DNA of 64,000 bases from Paractinoplanes durhamensis (GTDB lineage: Bacteria > Actinomycetota > Actinomycetes > Mycobacteriales > Micromonosporaceae): NCBI RefSeq assembly GCF_016862175.1, contig NZ_BOML01000036.1, positions 157,229 to 221,228 on the forward strand. Reading direction: 5' to 3'. The notes under the pieces were generated by a model that did not search any database, was not told the DNA's origin, and was given only the letters and a program-made list of their open reading frames with translations. Both the position numbers and the translations under genes were made by a program. Positions within the stretch are counted from its first letter, which is position 1. Every line of letters begins with the position of its first letter. This document shows, in pieces, positions 18,444-26,705 of the stretch.

Positions 18444-19349
18444 ATGCGAATCCTCCCGAGCGTCCTGGCCCTGACCCTCCTGCTGCCGATCCCGGTCTCC
18501 GCGCCACCCGCGGCCGCCGCCGCCGGGCCTGCCCACCTGCCGGCCTTCACCGAGGCCTACCGGGAGACCGCGGTGCGGATGCTCGCCACCGGCTGCCCGT
18601 ACGCGACGTGGGCCGCGCAGGGCCGGCACTTCCTCTTCTTCGACCCGGCCGGCGACGGGCGGGCCGCCGAGGTGTTCGGCAACCTGGCCACCGCGTCCCG
18701 GATCGCGATCCTGGTGCCGGGGGTGGACACCACCCTCGCCGACTTCGACCGCGGCCTCGGCGGGGTCGCCCGGCGCGCCCCCGGCGTCCAGGGCCGCACC
18801 CTCTACCAGCAGCTCAGCAAGCGGGACCGGGACGTCGCGGTGATCTCCTGGCTCGGCTACGACCCGCCGGAGGGGGTCGGGCCGGCCGCCGCCACCTACG
18901 GCCGGGCCCGGGCCGGCGCCGCCCTCCTCCGGCAGTTCGTCCGCGACGTCACCGCGCAGCGGCCGGCGGCCGCGGTAACCCTGATCGGCCACAGCTACGG
19001 CTCGCTGGTCGTCGGGCTGGCCGCGAAGGACCTTCCCGAGGTGCACGATCTGATCGCGCTCGGCTCGCCCGGCATGGGCGCCGGCCGGGCCGCCGATCTC
19101 GGCGGCGCGCGGGTCTGGTCGGCGCTGGCCCCGCACGATTGGATCCGCCGTATCCCGCAGATCCGACTCTTCGGTCTCGGCCTCGGAAAACGGCCGTCGT
19201 CCCCCGGGTTCGGCGCGTTTGCGCTGCCCACCGACGGTGTGGCCGGGCACGATTTCTACCTCACCGAGGGCAGCGCGACCCTGCGGGCGGTCACCGATGT
19301 CGTCCTCTCGGGTGGTCCTGGCCACGACCGGGCAGGCCACGTTTCTTAA
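18444..19349 (+). CDS. secreted alpha/beta hydrolase (DUF1023-like)
   Basis: The 301-residue protein has a signal peptide (residues 1-27, 'LALTLLLPIPVSAPPAAAAA') and an alpha/beta-hydrolase core. The nucleophile elbow is 'GHSYGSL' and 'IAILVPGVDT' precedes it, as in actinobacterial DUF1023 proteins. The pattern 'LIALGSPGMG' and the late 'AGHDFYL' supply the rest of the catalytic framework. The substrate is unknown; an esterase or lipase-type activity is likely. The gene follows the two-component system after 63 bases and may be controlled by it. Confidence 0.85.
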   Translation: MRILPSVLALTLLLPIPVSAPPAAAAAGPAHLPAFTEAYRETAVRMLATGCPYATWAAQGRHFLFFDPAGDGRAAEVFGNLATASRIAILVPGVDTTLADFDRGLGGVARRAPGVQGRTLYQQLSKRDRDVAVISWLGYDPPEGVGPAAATYGRARAGAALLRQFVRDVTAQRPAAAVTLIGHSYGSLVVGLAAKDLPEVHDLIALGSPGMGAGRAADLGGARVWSALAPHDWIRRIPQIRLFGLGLGKRPSSPGFGAFALPTDGVAGHDFYLTEGSATLRAVTDVVLSGGPGHDRAGHVS

Positions 19350-19400
19350 GCGACAATTAAGGGGTACAGTCTCCGACGGCCCGACTGCACGACTACTTCT

Positions 19401-19476
19401 GGAGGTGATCGCTGTGCGAGATAGCGATCCTCCTAGTCGTGGCCGGGTCCGCCGTCAGCGTTCCTGACCGCTGACG
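19401..19476 (+). promoter_or_regulatory. structured leader: extended Shine-Dalgarno in a hairpin plus a second hairpin
   Basis: GGAGGTGATC at 19401-19410 is a ten-base perfect complement of the usual 16S rRNA 3' end. It can also fold into a hairpin: GGAG 19401-19404 and GATCGCT 19407-19413 pair with AGCGATC 19423-19429 and CTCC 19430-19433, leaving the GTG start codon of a short ORF in the loop. A second perfect stem follows, CGTCAGCG 19453-19460 with CGCTGACG 19469-19476 around an eight-base loop that holds the ORF's stop codon. A possible -10 (TACAGT) lies at 19365-19370. I infer a translation-responsive leader. Confidence 0.5.
19414..19467 (+). CDS. short leader ORF, 17 codons
   Basis: A GTG start eight bases after GGAGG opens a 17-residue reading frame (VRDSDPPSRGRVRRQRS) ending in TGA. 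The peptide is basic and hydrophilic with two Arg-rich stretches. It lies in the leader hairpins, so its translation would decide which stem can form. It could be a regulatory uORF rather than a functional peptide. I do not recognise a named family. Confidence 0.35.
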   Translation: MRDSDPPSRGRVRRQRS

Positions 19477-19624
19477 CGCTTCCCGCCCCGCATCCCCGGA
19501 CACACCGCTTCACCGCGGTGTTGCCGACCCTGTCGTGTGCGCCGCGACGCCGGGATGCGCGGGTGCCGGCCGCGACGTGATCTGCGCGCTTCCATCGCCA
19601 GTCACCGAGCGGAAGTTGTCTGCC

Positions 19625-19711
19625 ATGAAGAACTTCATCGCCCCCCTGAGCTTCACCCTCGCCGCCGCCTGGGTCGTCGTGCTGTTCGTGCTCGTGCACA
19701 GCAACCCGTAA
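19625..19711 (+). CDS. 28-residue membrane peptide
   Basis: The ATG at 19625 follows GGAAG at a normal distance and opens a 28-residue frame. The product has a short basic start (MKNF), a hydrophobic helix of about 20 residues ('LAAAWVVVLFVLV') and a HSNP tail, so it should be a single-pass inner-membrane peptide. It lies about 150 bases after the structured leader and convergent to the VWA gene, whose stop is only ten bases away. The function is unknown; small membrane regulators and toxin-like peptides both look like this. Confidence 0.55.
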   Translation: MKNFIAPLSFTLAAAWVVVLFVLVHSNP

Positions 19712-19721
19712 AGCCCTCAGG

Positions 19722-20672
19722 TCACGGCAACCGTGACGTCCACAACAGACTCAACGCGGCCGCCACCAGGCCGAACAGCAGGGCCACCCCCGCGTACCAC
19801 TGGGTGACCTCGCGCGACTCGACCCGGTGGCCGATCGAGCTGCCCATGTCCTCGTAGACCTTCTTCAGCTCGCCGAGCGAGGCCGCCTCGTAGTAGTAGC
19901 CCTCGGTCGACTCGGCCAGCTGCTGCAGGGACTGCCGGTCCACCGGGACCAGCTTGTTCTCGCCCTGGATGTTGACCACACCGGTGTCGGTGCCGAACGC
20001 GATCGTCGACACCGGCACGTTCGCCGCCTCGGCCGCCGTCGCCGCGTCCTCGGTCGACCGGCCCGACGTGCGGTAGCCGTCGGAGAGCAGGACGATCCGG
20101 GCCGGCGGGGCACCGTTGGCGCCGTCCGACGGCACGGTACGGATCGCGTCGAGCGAGGTGAACACCGCCTCCCCGGTCGCGGTCGCCTCGGCCAGGGTCA
20201 GCCCGTCGATGCCGGCGATCACCTCGGAGCGGTCCTTGGTCGGCGACACCAGCACGTTCGCCGCCTTCGCGAACGACACCAGGCCCAGGTTGTAGGTGAC
20301 CGGCAGCTCGTTCACGAACGCCTTGGCCGCCTCCTGCGCGGCCTCCAGGCGGTTCGGGGCCACGTCGTCGGCGTCCATCGACAGCGACACGTCGATCGCC
20401 AGCATGACGGTGGCCCGTTCGAGCGGCTCCTGCTTGTCGACCGACGGGCGGGCCAGCGCCGCCCCCAGCAGGAACAGGCTCAGCAGGAACGCCACCGCCG
20501 ACACGTGCCGCCGCCAGCCCAGCCCCTTGGGGGCGAGGGTGCGCAGCAGGTCGACGTTCGTGAAGCGCATCGCGTAGGTGCGGCGCCGGAACTGCCGCCA
20601 CACGTACACGCCGGCCATGGCGAGGACGGGCAGCACGGCCAGCAGCCACCAGGGCTCCAGAAAACGGATCAT
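19722..20672 (-). CDS. VWA domain membrane protein (BatA-like)
   Basis: The 316-residue protein has two N-terminal helices, a von Willebrand A domain with the MIDAS motif 'IDVSLSMDADD' and a later 'LLSDGYRTSG', and a C-terminal helix. This is the pattern of Bat/aerotolerance proteins associated with MoxR ATPases. Its ATG overlaps the stop of the DUF58 gene by three bases, so it is translationally coupled. MoxR-VWA systems are thought to act as metal-insertion or protein-maturation chaperones; the client here is unknown. Confidence 0.9.
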   Translation of the reverse strand: MIRFLEPWWLLAVLPVLAMAGVYVWRQFRRRTYAMRFTNVDLLRTLAPKGLGWRRHVSAVAFLLSLFLLGAALARPSVDKQEPLERATVMLAIDVSLSMDADDVAPNRLEAAQEAAKAFVNELPVTYNLGLVSFAKAANVLVSPTKDRSEVIAGIDGLTLAEATATGEAVFTSLDAIRTVPSDGANGAPPARIVLLSDGYRTSGRSTEDAATAAEAANVPVSTIAFGTDTGVVNIQGENKLVPVDRQSLQQLAESTEGYYYEAASLGELKKVYEDMGSSIGHRVESREVTQWYAGVALLFGLVAAALSLLWTSRLP

Positions 20673-21661
20673 CGGGTGGTCCCCCGGGTGCGTGCGTGTC
20701 GCTGGGCGGCCACGAAACGGACCATGTCCAGCAACCAGTCGGTATCGGTGCGCAGGCGCAGATGGGCGGCGCCGGCCGCGCGCAGCGCACGGGCGATCTC
20801 GCCGCGCTGCTCGGCCGCCGCCTCCGCGTAGCGCTCGCGCAGTGTGGCGTCGGAGGTCTGCACCTCGTGCAGCTCGCCGGTCTCCGGGTCGGTGAGAGCG
20901 AGCACGCCCACGTCGGGCAGCTCCAGCTCGCGCGGGTCGACCACCTCGATGGCCAGCACGTCGTGCCGCACCCCGAGCTTGCGGACCGGGCGCGACCAGC
21001 CGTCCACCGGCGCCATGAAGTCACTGATGACCACGGCGACGCCACGGCGGCGCGGTGGCCGGTTGAGCAGATCGATCAGCTCGCCCAGGTCGGCGCGGCC
21101 GGGGCGGACCTCGGTGCGGGCGATCGTCCGCAGCAGGCCCTGCGCCTCCTTACGGCCCGGCCGGGCCGGGAGCCGCACCACCGGCGGGTGGGTGGGCTCG
21201 GCGGCTTTCCGGCGGCCCTTTTTGAGTACGCCACTGCCGGTGCCCACCACCGCGCCGATCCGGTTGCCCCCGCGGACGGTCAGGTGCGCCATCGCGGCGG
21301 CGGCCGCGATCACCAGGTCACGCTTGAGCCACTGGGCGGTGCCGAAGTCGAGGCTGGCCGACAGGTCGACCGCCATCCACGTCTCCAGCTCGCGGTCGGC
21401 GACCGTGCGCCGCACGTGCGGCTGGGTGGTGCGGGCGGTGACCGGCCAGTCCATCCGGCGCACGTCGTCGCCCGGGCGGTACTCCCGGGACTCACCGGCC
21501 TCGGTGCCCGGGCCGGGCAGCAGACCGGCGTAGTCGCCCTGCAACAGGCCGTCGAGCTTGCGGGTGACCAGCAACTGCAGCCGGCCGAGCACCGCCTCGG
21601 CGCGGGCCGCGCCCTCCAGCGCCGGTGCCTCGATGCCCGGCCCTAAAGCTGAGCCGGCCAT
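20669..21661 (-). CDS. DUF58 family protein
   Basis: The 330-residue protein has the DUF58 hallmark 'GESREYRPGDDVRRMDWPVTART' and a degenerate VWA-like core ('TWMAVDLSASLDFGTA'). The ATG at 21661 lies within the end of the moxR gene (19-base overlap), and its stop overlaps the VWA gene start. DUF58 proteins always travel with MoxR ATPases and VWA proteins and are presumed parts of the same chaperone complex. Confidence 0.9.
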   Translation of the reverse strand: MAGSALGPGIEAPALEGAARAEAVLGRLQLLVTRKLDGLLQGDYAGLLPGPGTEAGESREYRPGDDVRRMDWPVTARTTQPHVRRTVADRELETWMAVDLSASLDFGTAQWLKRDLVIAAAAAMAHLTVRGGNRIGAVVGTGSGVLKKGRRKAAEPTHPPVVRLPARPGRKEAQGLLRTIARTEVRPGRADLGELIDLLNRPPRRRGVAVVISDFMAPVDGWSRPVRKLGVRHDVLAIEVVDPRELELPDVGVLALTDPETGELHEVQTSDATLRERYAEAAAEQRGEIARALRAAGAAHLRLRTDTDWLLDMVRFVAAQRHARTRGTTR

Positions 21662-22776
21662 CCGCCACCTGCCTGGGGACCGGCGCCCACCGGGGCCGCC
21701 ATGGGCGGGACACCGTTGGGCGAGGTGCCCTGCCGGGATGCCACCGACGGCATCGGAACGCTCTGCATGATCCGGGCGACGATGTGGTCGGCCGGGATGT
21801 CGTCGGCCAGCGCGTCGTAGCTGAGCACCAGCCGGTGCCGCAGGATGTCCGGCGCGATGTCCTGCAGGTCCTGCGGCAGCGCGTAGTCGCGGCCGCGCAG
21901 CAGCGCCAGGGCCCGGGTGGCCCGGACGATGCCCAGCGATGCCCGGGGGCTCGCACCGTACTGGATCAGCTGCGCCACGTCCGGCATGCCGTGCTGGGCC
22001 GGGGCGCGGGTCGCCAGGACCAGCCGGACCGTGTAGTCGACCAGGGCGTTGTGCACGAACACCTGGTCGGCGCGGCGCTGCAGGCCGAGCAGATCCTCCG
22101 GGGTGAAGACCGTCTTCGGCTCGGGCGCGCTCACGCCCATCCGGTAGACGATCTCGCGTTCCTCGGCGTCGGTCGGATAGCCGACCAGGATCTTCATCAG
22201 GAACCGGTCGCGCTGGGCCTCGGGCAGCGGGTAGACGCCCTCCTGCTCGATCGGGTTCTGCGTCGCCATCACCAGGAACGGGTCGGGCACCTCGTGGGTC
22301 TGCCCGCCGATCGACACCTGGTGCTCGGCCATCACCTCGAGCAGCGCCGACTGCACCTTCGCCGGGGCGCGGTTGATCTCGTCGGCGAGCAGGAAGTTGA
22401 CGAACACCGGGCCGAGCTCGACGTCGAACTTCTCGTTCGACTGGCGGTAGATCCGGGTGCCGACGATGTCGGCCGGGACCAGGTCGGGGGTGAACTGGAC
22501 GCGGGAGAAGGTGCCGCCCACGACCTTGGCGAGGGTCTCCACCGCGAGGGTCTTGGCCACGCCGGGGACGCCTTCGAGCAGGCAGTGGCCGCGCGCGAGC
22601 AGCGCGACGAACATCCGCTCGACCATCCGGTCCTGGCCGACGATCACCCGTTTGACCTCGAACATGGCGCGTTCCAGCTGGGACGCGTCCTGGGACGGGG
22701 GCACGGGTACGGGTGCGCCGTTGGAGCTCGGCCCGCTGAAACTCGGGTCGGAATCGGGCATGTGTGGCTGGGCCAC
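21643..22776 (-). CDS. MoxR family AAA+ ATPase
   Basis: The 377-residue ATPase has Walker A 'LEGVPGVAKTLAVETLAK', Walker B 'LLADEINRAPAKVQSALLEVM', sensor 1 'MATQNPIEQEGVYPLPEAQRDRF' and the MoxR C-terminal 'IQYGASPRASLGIVRATRALALLRGRDYALPQD'. The first 30 residues are Pro/Ser-rich. GTG 22776 follows GGAGG; ATG 22761 is an alternative. It heads the moxR-DUF58-VWA operon. Confidence 0.93.
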   Translation of the reverse strand: MAQPHMPDSDPSFSGPSSNGAPVPVPPSQDASQLERAMFEVKRVIVGQDRMVERMFVALLARGHCLLEGVPGVAKTLAVETLAKVVGGTFSRVQFTPDLVPADIVGTRIYRQSNEKFDVELGPVFVNFLLADEINRAPAKVQSALLEVMAEHQVSIGGQTHEVPDPFLVMATQNPIEQEGVYPLPEAQRDRFLMKILVGYPTDAEEREIVYRMGVSAPEPKTVFTPEDLLGLQRRADQVFVHNALVDYTVRLVLATRAPAQHGMPDVAQLIQYGASPRASLGIVRATRALALLRGRDYALPQDLQDIAPDILRHRLVLSYDALADDIPADHIVARIMQSVPMPSVASRQGTSPNGVPPMAAPVGAGPQAGGGWPAQL

Positions 22777-23006
22777 CGGTCCTCCACAGCGGTCGCGGCT
22801 TGAAGCTGCTATCTAACCCTGCCGGCGCCAAGCCGACGAACAAGACTTACACGACCCACCTGAAAGCGCGCTCGGTGTAGGCGTAATACGCGCTGTGGCC
22901 GGTCACCCGCCATGGCCCGCTCGTGTCGATCTTTCTGCGCGATGCGCCGGAACGGGCACCCGAGGCGGGAGGATGCGCATCCACGAGAACCGTGTAACAT
23001 TCGATC

Positions 23007-23090
23007 CGTCGCCGGGCGACTTCCCCCGTGGTCGCCCGGCGCTCAAGCCTAGGAGCCCCCGGTCCGCAAAAAGCGCGGACCGGGGGCTTT
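23007..23090 (+). ncRNA. candidate small RNA with C-rich hairpin loop
   Basis: The 393-base gap between moxR and the next gene holds two strong stems in a row. The first is a perfect 11-bp hairpin, 23010-23020 with 23031-23041, with the loop TTCCCCCGTG; the second is the terminator at 23054-23088. A possible -10 (TAACAT) is at 22995-23000, but no clear -35 was seen. A C-rich loop next to a terminator is reminiscent of the actinobacterial 6C RNA, though only one C-rich loop is present. The transcript is unproven. The rest of the gap (22777-22990) shows no gene. Confidence 0.35.
23054..23088 (+). terminator. strong intrinsic terminator-like hairpin
   Basis: A perfect 14-bp stem (AGCCCCCGGTCCGC at 23054-23067 with its complement at 23075-23088) encloses a seven-base A-rich loop and ends in a short T run. 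It would stop transcripts of the preceding candidate small RNA. Its U tract is poor, as is usual in actinomycetes. Confidence 0.7.
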
Positions 23091-23169
23091 CGCCATTCCT
23101 GCTCCGGGGCCGAGCCCCGGACACCCCACGGTGCCGGGGTGGGCCCGGGTGGGCGCCTACGCTTGCCGG

Positions 23170-23376
23170 GTGGTCGAGGAATTGAAGCCCCAGTGTTCCG
23201 CCAAGGGATGTCGTGCGGCTGCTTCGTGGGCTTTGCGGTGGAACAATCCGAAGCTGCATACGGCCGATTACCGGAAGACCTGGCTGGCCTGTGAGCAGCA
23301 CCGGGAGTCGCTCGGTGAGTTCCTGTCGCTTCGCGGATTCCTGCGCGAAGTGACGCCCTTCGGTGCGATCTCCTAG
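23170..23376 (+). CDS. small conserved actinobacterial protein with paired cysteines
   Basis: The 68-residue protein has the conserved core 'PQCSAKGCRAAASWALRWNNPKLHTADYRKTWLACEQHRESLGEFLS'. Three cysteines and a histidine (C-x4-C, then C-x2-H) suggest a small zinc-binding fold. GTG 23170 is taken as the start because the conserved part begins just after it. It lies nine bases before the first PH-domain gene, and the three genes are probably one transcript. I recall near-identical short proteins in the same position in other actinobacteria; the function is not known. Confidence 0.75.
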   Translation: MVEELKPQCSAKGCRAAASWALRWNNPKLHTADYRKTWLACEQHRESLGEFLSLRGFLREVTPFGAIS

Positions 23377-23385
23377 GCTTGCGGG

Positions 23386-23892
23386 GTGACCGAGCCGTCC
23401 GCGCCCGACGCACTGACCCCCTGGCCCGACACCGTCGACTGGCGCCCGGTGTCGCCCAAGCTGATCACAGTGGAACTGATCACCCGCGTCGTCTGGGTCG
23501 TCGTGCTCCTCGCCGGCCTCGGCATCGGCTGGTTCTTCGCCCCGCACTGGACGTGGGGTGCCGGCATGGCGGCCGTCGTCGTCTACGGCGTCTGGCGGTC
23601 CATCGTCACCGTCCGGGCCGTGCACGCCTGGGGCTACGCCGAGCGCGACCAGGACCTGCTCGTCCGGCACGGCCTGCTGATCCGGCGGCTGTCCATCGTC
23701 CCGTACGCCCGGATGCAGTTCGTGGACGTCACCGCCGGCCCGCTCGAACGCGCGTTCGGGCTGGCCACCGTCCAGTTGCACACCGCCTCCGCGGCCAGCG
23801 ACGCCCGGGTGCCGGGCCTCCCGCCGGCCGAGGCGTCCCGGCTGCGCGACCGGCTCACCGCCCTCGGCGAGGACCGGGCCGAGGGGTTGTGA
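23386..23892 (+). CDS. PH domain (bPH2/YdbS-like) membrane protein
   Basis: The 168-residue protein has two membrane helices (about residues 30-70) followed by a bacterial PH domain with 'DQDLLVRHGLLIRRLSIVPYARMQFVDVTAGPLERAFGLATVQLHTA'. It starts at GTG 23386, and its stop overlaps the start of the next PH-domain gene (GTGA). Paired YdbS/YdbT-like proteins occur widely and are linked to membrane stress or bacteriocin resistance in Bacillus; the role here is not known. Confidence 0.88.
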   Translation: MTEPSAPDALTPWPDTVDWRPVSPKLITVELITRVVWVVVLLAGLGIGWFFAPHWTWGAGMAAVVVYGVWRSIVTVRAVHAWGYAERDQDLLVRHGLLIRRLSIVPYARMQFVDVTAGPLERAFGLATVQLHTASAASDARVPGLPPAEASRLRDRLTALGEDRAEGL

Positions 23893-25280
23893 GCACCGCC
23901 CCGCCCCAGGAGGCAGCGGACGAGCCCCGACGCCGGCTCCACCCGCTGAGCCCGATCCTGCACGGCGCCAAGAGCATCGCCGTGGTGGTGGCCGCCCTTT
24001 CCTGGCAGACCCTCTCCCAGGTCGGTCTGGAGCGCTTCGCGCTGGTCGTGCTGGTGCTCGCGGTCGGCGTGGTGATCTTCTCGCTGGTCGGCTGGCTGAC
24101 CACCGGCTACCACGTGGTCGGCCGGGAGCTGCGCATCTCCGACGGCCTGATCTGGCGCCGCAACCGGGCCATCCCGCTCGAACGCCTGCAGGCCGTCGAG
24201 CTCCGCCGGCCGCTGCTCGCCCAGCTCACCGGGCTCGCCGAGCTCCGCCTCGAGGTGGTCGGCGGCGGCAAGACCGAGGCGCCGCTGGCCTACCTGACCG
24301 TCCGGGACGCGGCCGCCCTGCGCGAACGCCTGCTCGCGCTCGCCGGGCGTACACCCGCGGGGGAAGCGCAGGCGGACGCCGGACCGCAGGCCGCGGCAAC
24401 CGCCGCGACCACCCTCGAACGCCCGCTGCTCCGGGTCGCCAACCGGGACCTGGTGGTCAGCCAGCTGCTCACCCCGCAGGCGATCTTCCTGCCGGTCGGC
24501 ATCGCGTTCGTGGTCATGCAGTTCGTGCTCGAGGCGCAGTGGACCTTCATCGGCATCGCCAGCACGTTCACCGCGATGGCCGGTGTGCTGCTGCAGCCGG
24601 TGCGGCGGGTTCTGCAGGACTGGGATTTCCGGCTCGCTCGGGACCAGGGCGGGCGGCTGGTGGTGCGCTACGGGCTGCTCGAGACGCGCAGCCAGATCGT
24701 GCCGCTCAAGCGGGTGCAGTCGGTCGGGGTCACCTGGCCGCTGCTGTGGCGCGGGCAGAAGTGGCTGCACCTGCGGCTGGACATCGCCGGGTATGCGGGC
24801 GAGCCCGGCCGGGACAGCAAACGGTCCGACCGGCTGCTCCCGGTCGGCGACTTCACCACCGCCCGGGGTCTGGTGTGGGAGGTCCTGCCCGGGGTGGACC
24901 TCGCGATGCTCGCCACCTCGCCGCCGCCGGCCCGGGCCCGCTGGCTGCACCCGTTCGCGCTGCGCTACTTCGGCGCCGGGCTGACCCCCGAGGTGTTCGT
25001 GACCAGGTGGGGGCTGGTCACCCGGGAGGTGAGCCTGGTGCCGTACGCCCGGCTGCAGAGCGTCCGGGTCATGCAGGGACCGCTGCAGCGGTGGCTGGGG
25101 CTGGCCACGGTGTACGCGGACACCGCCGGCGGCCGCTCCGGCCAGGCCCGCGACCGGGATCTGGCCGAGGCGTGGGCGCTCGCCGAGCAGCTCGCCGTCC
25201 GCGCCCGGATCGCCCGCGGGCCGATCGTGACCGCTCCCCCCGCGTCGCCGACGTTCTGGCAGCCGCCGGTGCGGCCGTAA
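23889..25280 (+). CDS. PH domain (YdbT-like) membrane protein with repeated bPH2 modules
   Basis: The 463-residue protein has several membrane helices and three copies of a bPH2-type motif: 'RELRISDGLIWRRNRAIPLERLQAVELRRPL', 'GRLVVRYGLLETRSQIVPLKRVQSVGV' and 'TRWGLVTREVSLVPYARLQSVRVMQGPLQRWLGLATVYADTA'. GTG 23889 overlaps the upstream gene's TGA by four bases, so translation is coupled. It is the large partner of the preceding small PH protein. Confidence 0.88.
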   Translation: MSTAPPQEAADEPRRRLHPLSPILHGAKSIAVVVAALSWQTLSQVGLERFALVVLVLAVGVVIFSLVGWLTTGYHVVGRELRISDGLIWRRNRAIPLERLQAVELRRPLLAQLTGLAELRLEVVGGGKTEAPLAYLTVRDAAALRERLLALAGRTPAGEAQADAGPQAAATAATTLERPLLRVANRDLVVSQLLTPQAIFLPVGIAFVVMQFVLEAQWTFIGIASTFTAMAGVLLQPVRRVLQDWDFRLARDQGGRLVVRYGLLETRSQIVPLKRVQSVGVTWPLLWRGQKWLHLRLDIAGYAGEPGRDSKRSDRLLPVGDFTTARGLVWEVLPGVDLAMLATSPPPARARWLHPFALRYFGAGLTPEVFVTRWGLVTREVSLVPYARLQSVRVMQGPLQRWLGLATVYADTAGGRSGQARDRDLAEAWALAEQLAVRARIARGPIVTAPPASPTFWQPPVRP

Positions 25281-25289
25281 GCTCAGCGC

Positions 25290-25685
25290 ATGGAGCTTCC
25301 GGAGTTCGCCCCCGGTCTCAGCGCCCGGGTGGAGTTGACCGTCACCGACGCCGACACGGCCCAGTCGCACGGGTCCGGTGACGTGCCGGTGCTCGGCACG
25401 CCGCGGGTTCTCGCGCTGGCCGAGGCCGCCACGGTGGCCGCCACCGCCCGGCAGATGCCGGGCGGGATCACCACGGTCGGGGTCCGGGCCGAGGTGGAAC
25501 ACCGGGCGCCCACCCCGGTCGGCCGGCTGGTCACCGCCCTGGCCACGCTCACCAAAGTGGACGGGCGCCGGCTCACCTTCGAGGTCGTCCTGCGCGACGG
25601 CGAGGACCTGATCGCCGAGGTCCGGGTCGAGCGGATGATGCTCGACCGGCAGCGCTTCATCGCCCGCGCCCAGGGCGAGTCCTAG
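25290..25685 (+). CDS. hot-dog thioesterase, fluoroacetyl-CoA thioesterase-like
   Basis: The 131-residue protein fits the FlK-like hot-dog family: 'VPVLGTPRVLALAEAATVAATARQMP' carries the catalytic-helix glutamate, followed by 'TTVGVRAEVEHRAPTPVGRLVTALATLTKVDGRRLTFEVVLRDGEDLIAE'. Such enzymes hydrolyse short acyl-CoA thioesters. It follows the PH-domain genes after nine bases and converges on the sugar kinase gene with a four-base overlap. Confidence 0.85.
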   Translation: MELPEFAPGLSARVELTVTDADTAQSHGSGDVPVLGTPRVLALAEAATVAATARQMPGGITTVGVRAEVEHRAPTPVGRLVTALATLTKVDGRRLTFEVVLRDGEDLIAEVRVERMMLDRQRFIARAQGES

Positions 25686-26620
25686 ACCAGGGCTCCCCAC
25701 CGGGCGGTCAGGTCCTCGTTGGTCGGCATCGCGGTCGCGCCGCCCTGGCGCTCGCACACCAGGCCGGCCACCGCCAGGGCGAAGCGCACGTTGCTCTGCC
25801 AGCCCGCCAGGCCGGGCGGGAAGCCGGTGGACAGCAGCCGGCTGATCAGGGCGCCCATCACCGAGTCGCCGGCGCCGGTGGCGTCGACCGCGTCGACCTT
25901 CGGCGCGGTCAGCATGGCGGTGCCGTCCTCGGCCGCCACGAACGCGCCCCTGGCCCCCCAGGTGACCACGACCGCCTTGGCGCCGAGCTTGCGGATGTGC
26001 TCGGCCGCGGCCGGCGGCTCGGCACCGTCGTAGAGCACGGCCGCGTCGGCGGAGCTCAGCTTGACCAGGTCGGCGGTGGCGAAGAACTCCTCGACCATGG
26101 TGCGGACGGTGTCCAGGGCGGCGGCGTCCGGCAGCAGGGTCGGGCGGATGTTCGGGTCGAAGACCCGCAGCGGCCCCGGGACCTGCCAGGCGGCCCGGGC
26201 CGCGTTCCGGAACGGCTCCCGCAGCAGGCAGATCGAGCCGGTGTAGAGCACGTCGGCCGCGGCGATCTCGGCGGTGTTCAGGTCGCCCGGTTCGAGCAGC
26301 GCGTACGACGGGGGCTCGCCGTAGAACGTGAAGGTCGGCTCGGCCCCCTCGAACGTCGTCACCGCGAGCGTGGTCGGGACCGGCACCCGCTTGACGCCGT
26401 GGATGTTCACGCCGGCCGTGCGCAGGAACGCGGACAGCCGGTCGCCGAGGATGTCGTTGCTGAGCGACCCGACGTAGCGCACGTCGCCGCCGAGGCGGGT
26501 GGCGCCGACCGAGACGTTCAGCGGCCCACCGCCGATGGCCTGCCGGTAGATCAATTCGCCGCTCAGATCGGACTCCAGCAGATCGACCAGAGCCTCCCCG
26601 AGCACCACCGCGTAACCCAT
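25682..26620 (-). CDS. PfkB-family carbohydrate kinase (fructokinase-like)
   Basis: The 312-residue protein is a ribokinase-fold sugar kinase: N-terminal 'VVLGEALVDLL' and 'AIGGGPLNVSVGATRLGG', and the C-terminal signature 'DAVDATGAGDSVMGALISRLL' with the catalytic aspartate and anion hole. It resembles fructokinases, but sugar specificity cannot be read from the sequence. It stands alone on this strand. Confidence 0.9.
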   Translation of the reverse strand: MGYAVVLGEALVDLLESDLSGELIYRQAIGGGPLNVSVGATRLGGDVRYVGSLSNDILGDRLSAFLRTAGVNIHGVKRVPVPTTLAVTTFEGAEPTFTFYGEPPSYALLEPGDLNTAEIAAADVLYTGSICLLREPFRNAARAAWQVPGPLRVFDPNIRPTLLPDAAALDTVRTMVEEFFATADLVKLSSADAAVLYDGAEPPAAAEHIRKLGAKAVVVTWGARGAFVAAEDGTAMLTAPKVDAVDATGAGDSVMGALISRLLSTGFPPGLAGWQSNVRFALAVAGLVCERQGGATAMPTNEDLTARWGALV

Positions 26621-26705
26621 GCCGACCCCTCTCGCCGCGCCGGATCTCAGCCTTACGCCCCGATCCGTTCCGCGCCAGTTTTCTGCCCTGGTCGAAGAGC
26701 GATAA

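Noticed and set aside
22801..23060. tRNA gene in the moxR downstream gap
   Set aside because: No cloverleaf, T-loop or CCA-type end could be built from the stems present.
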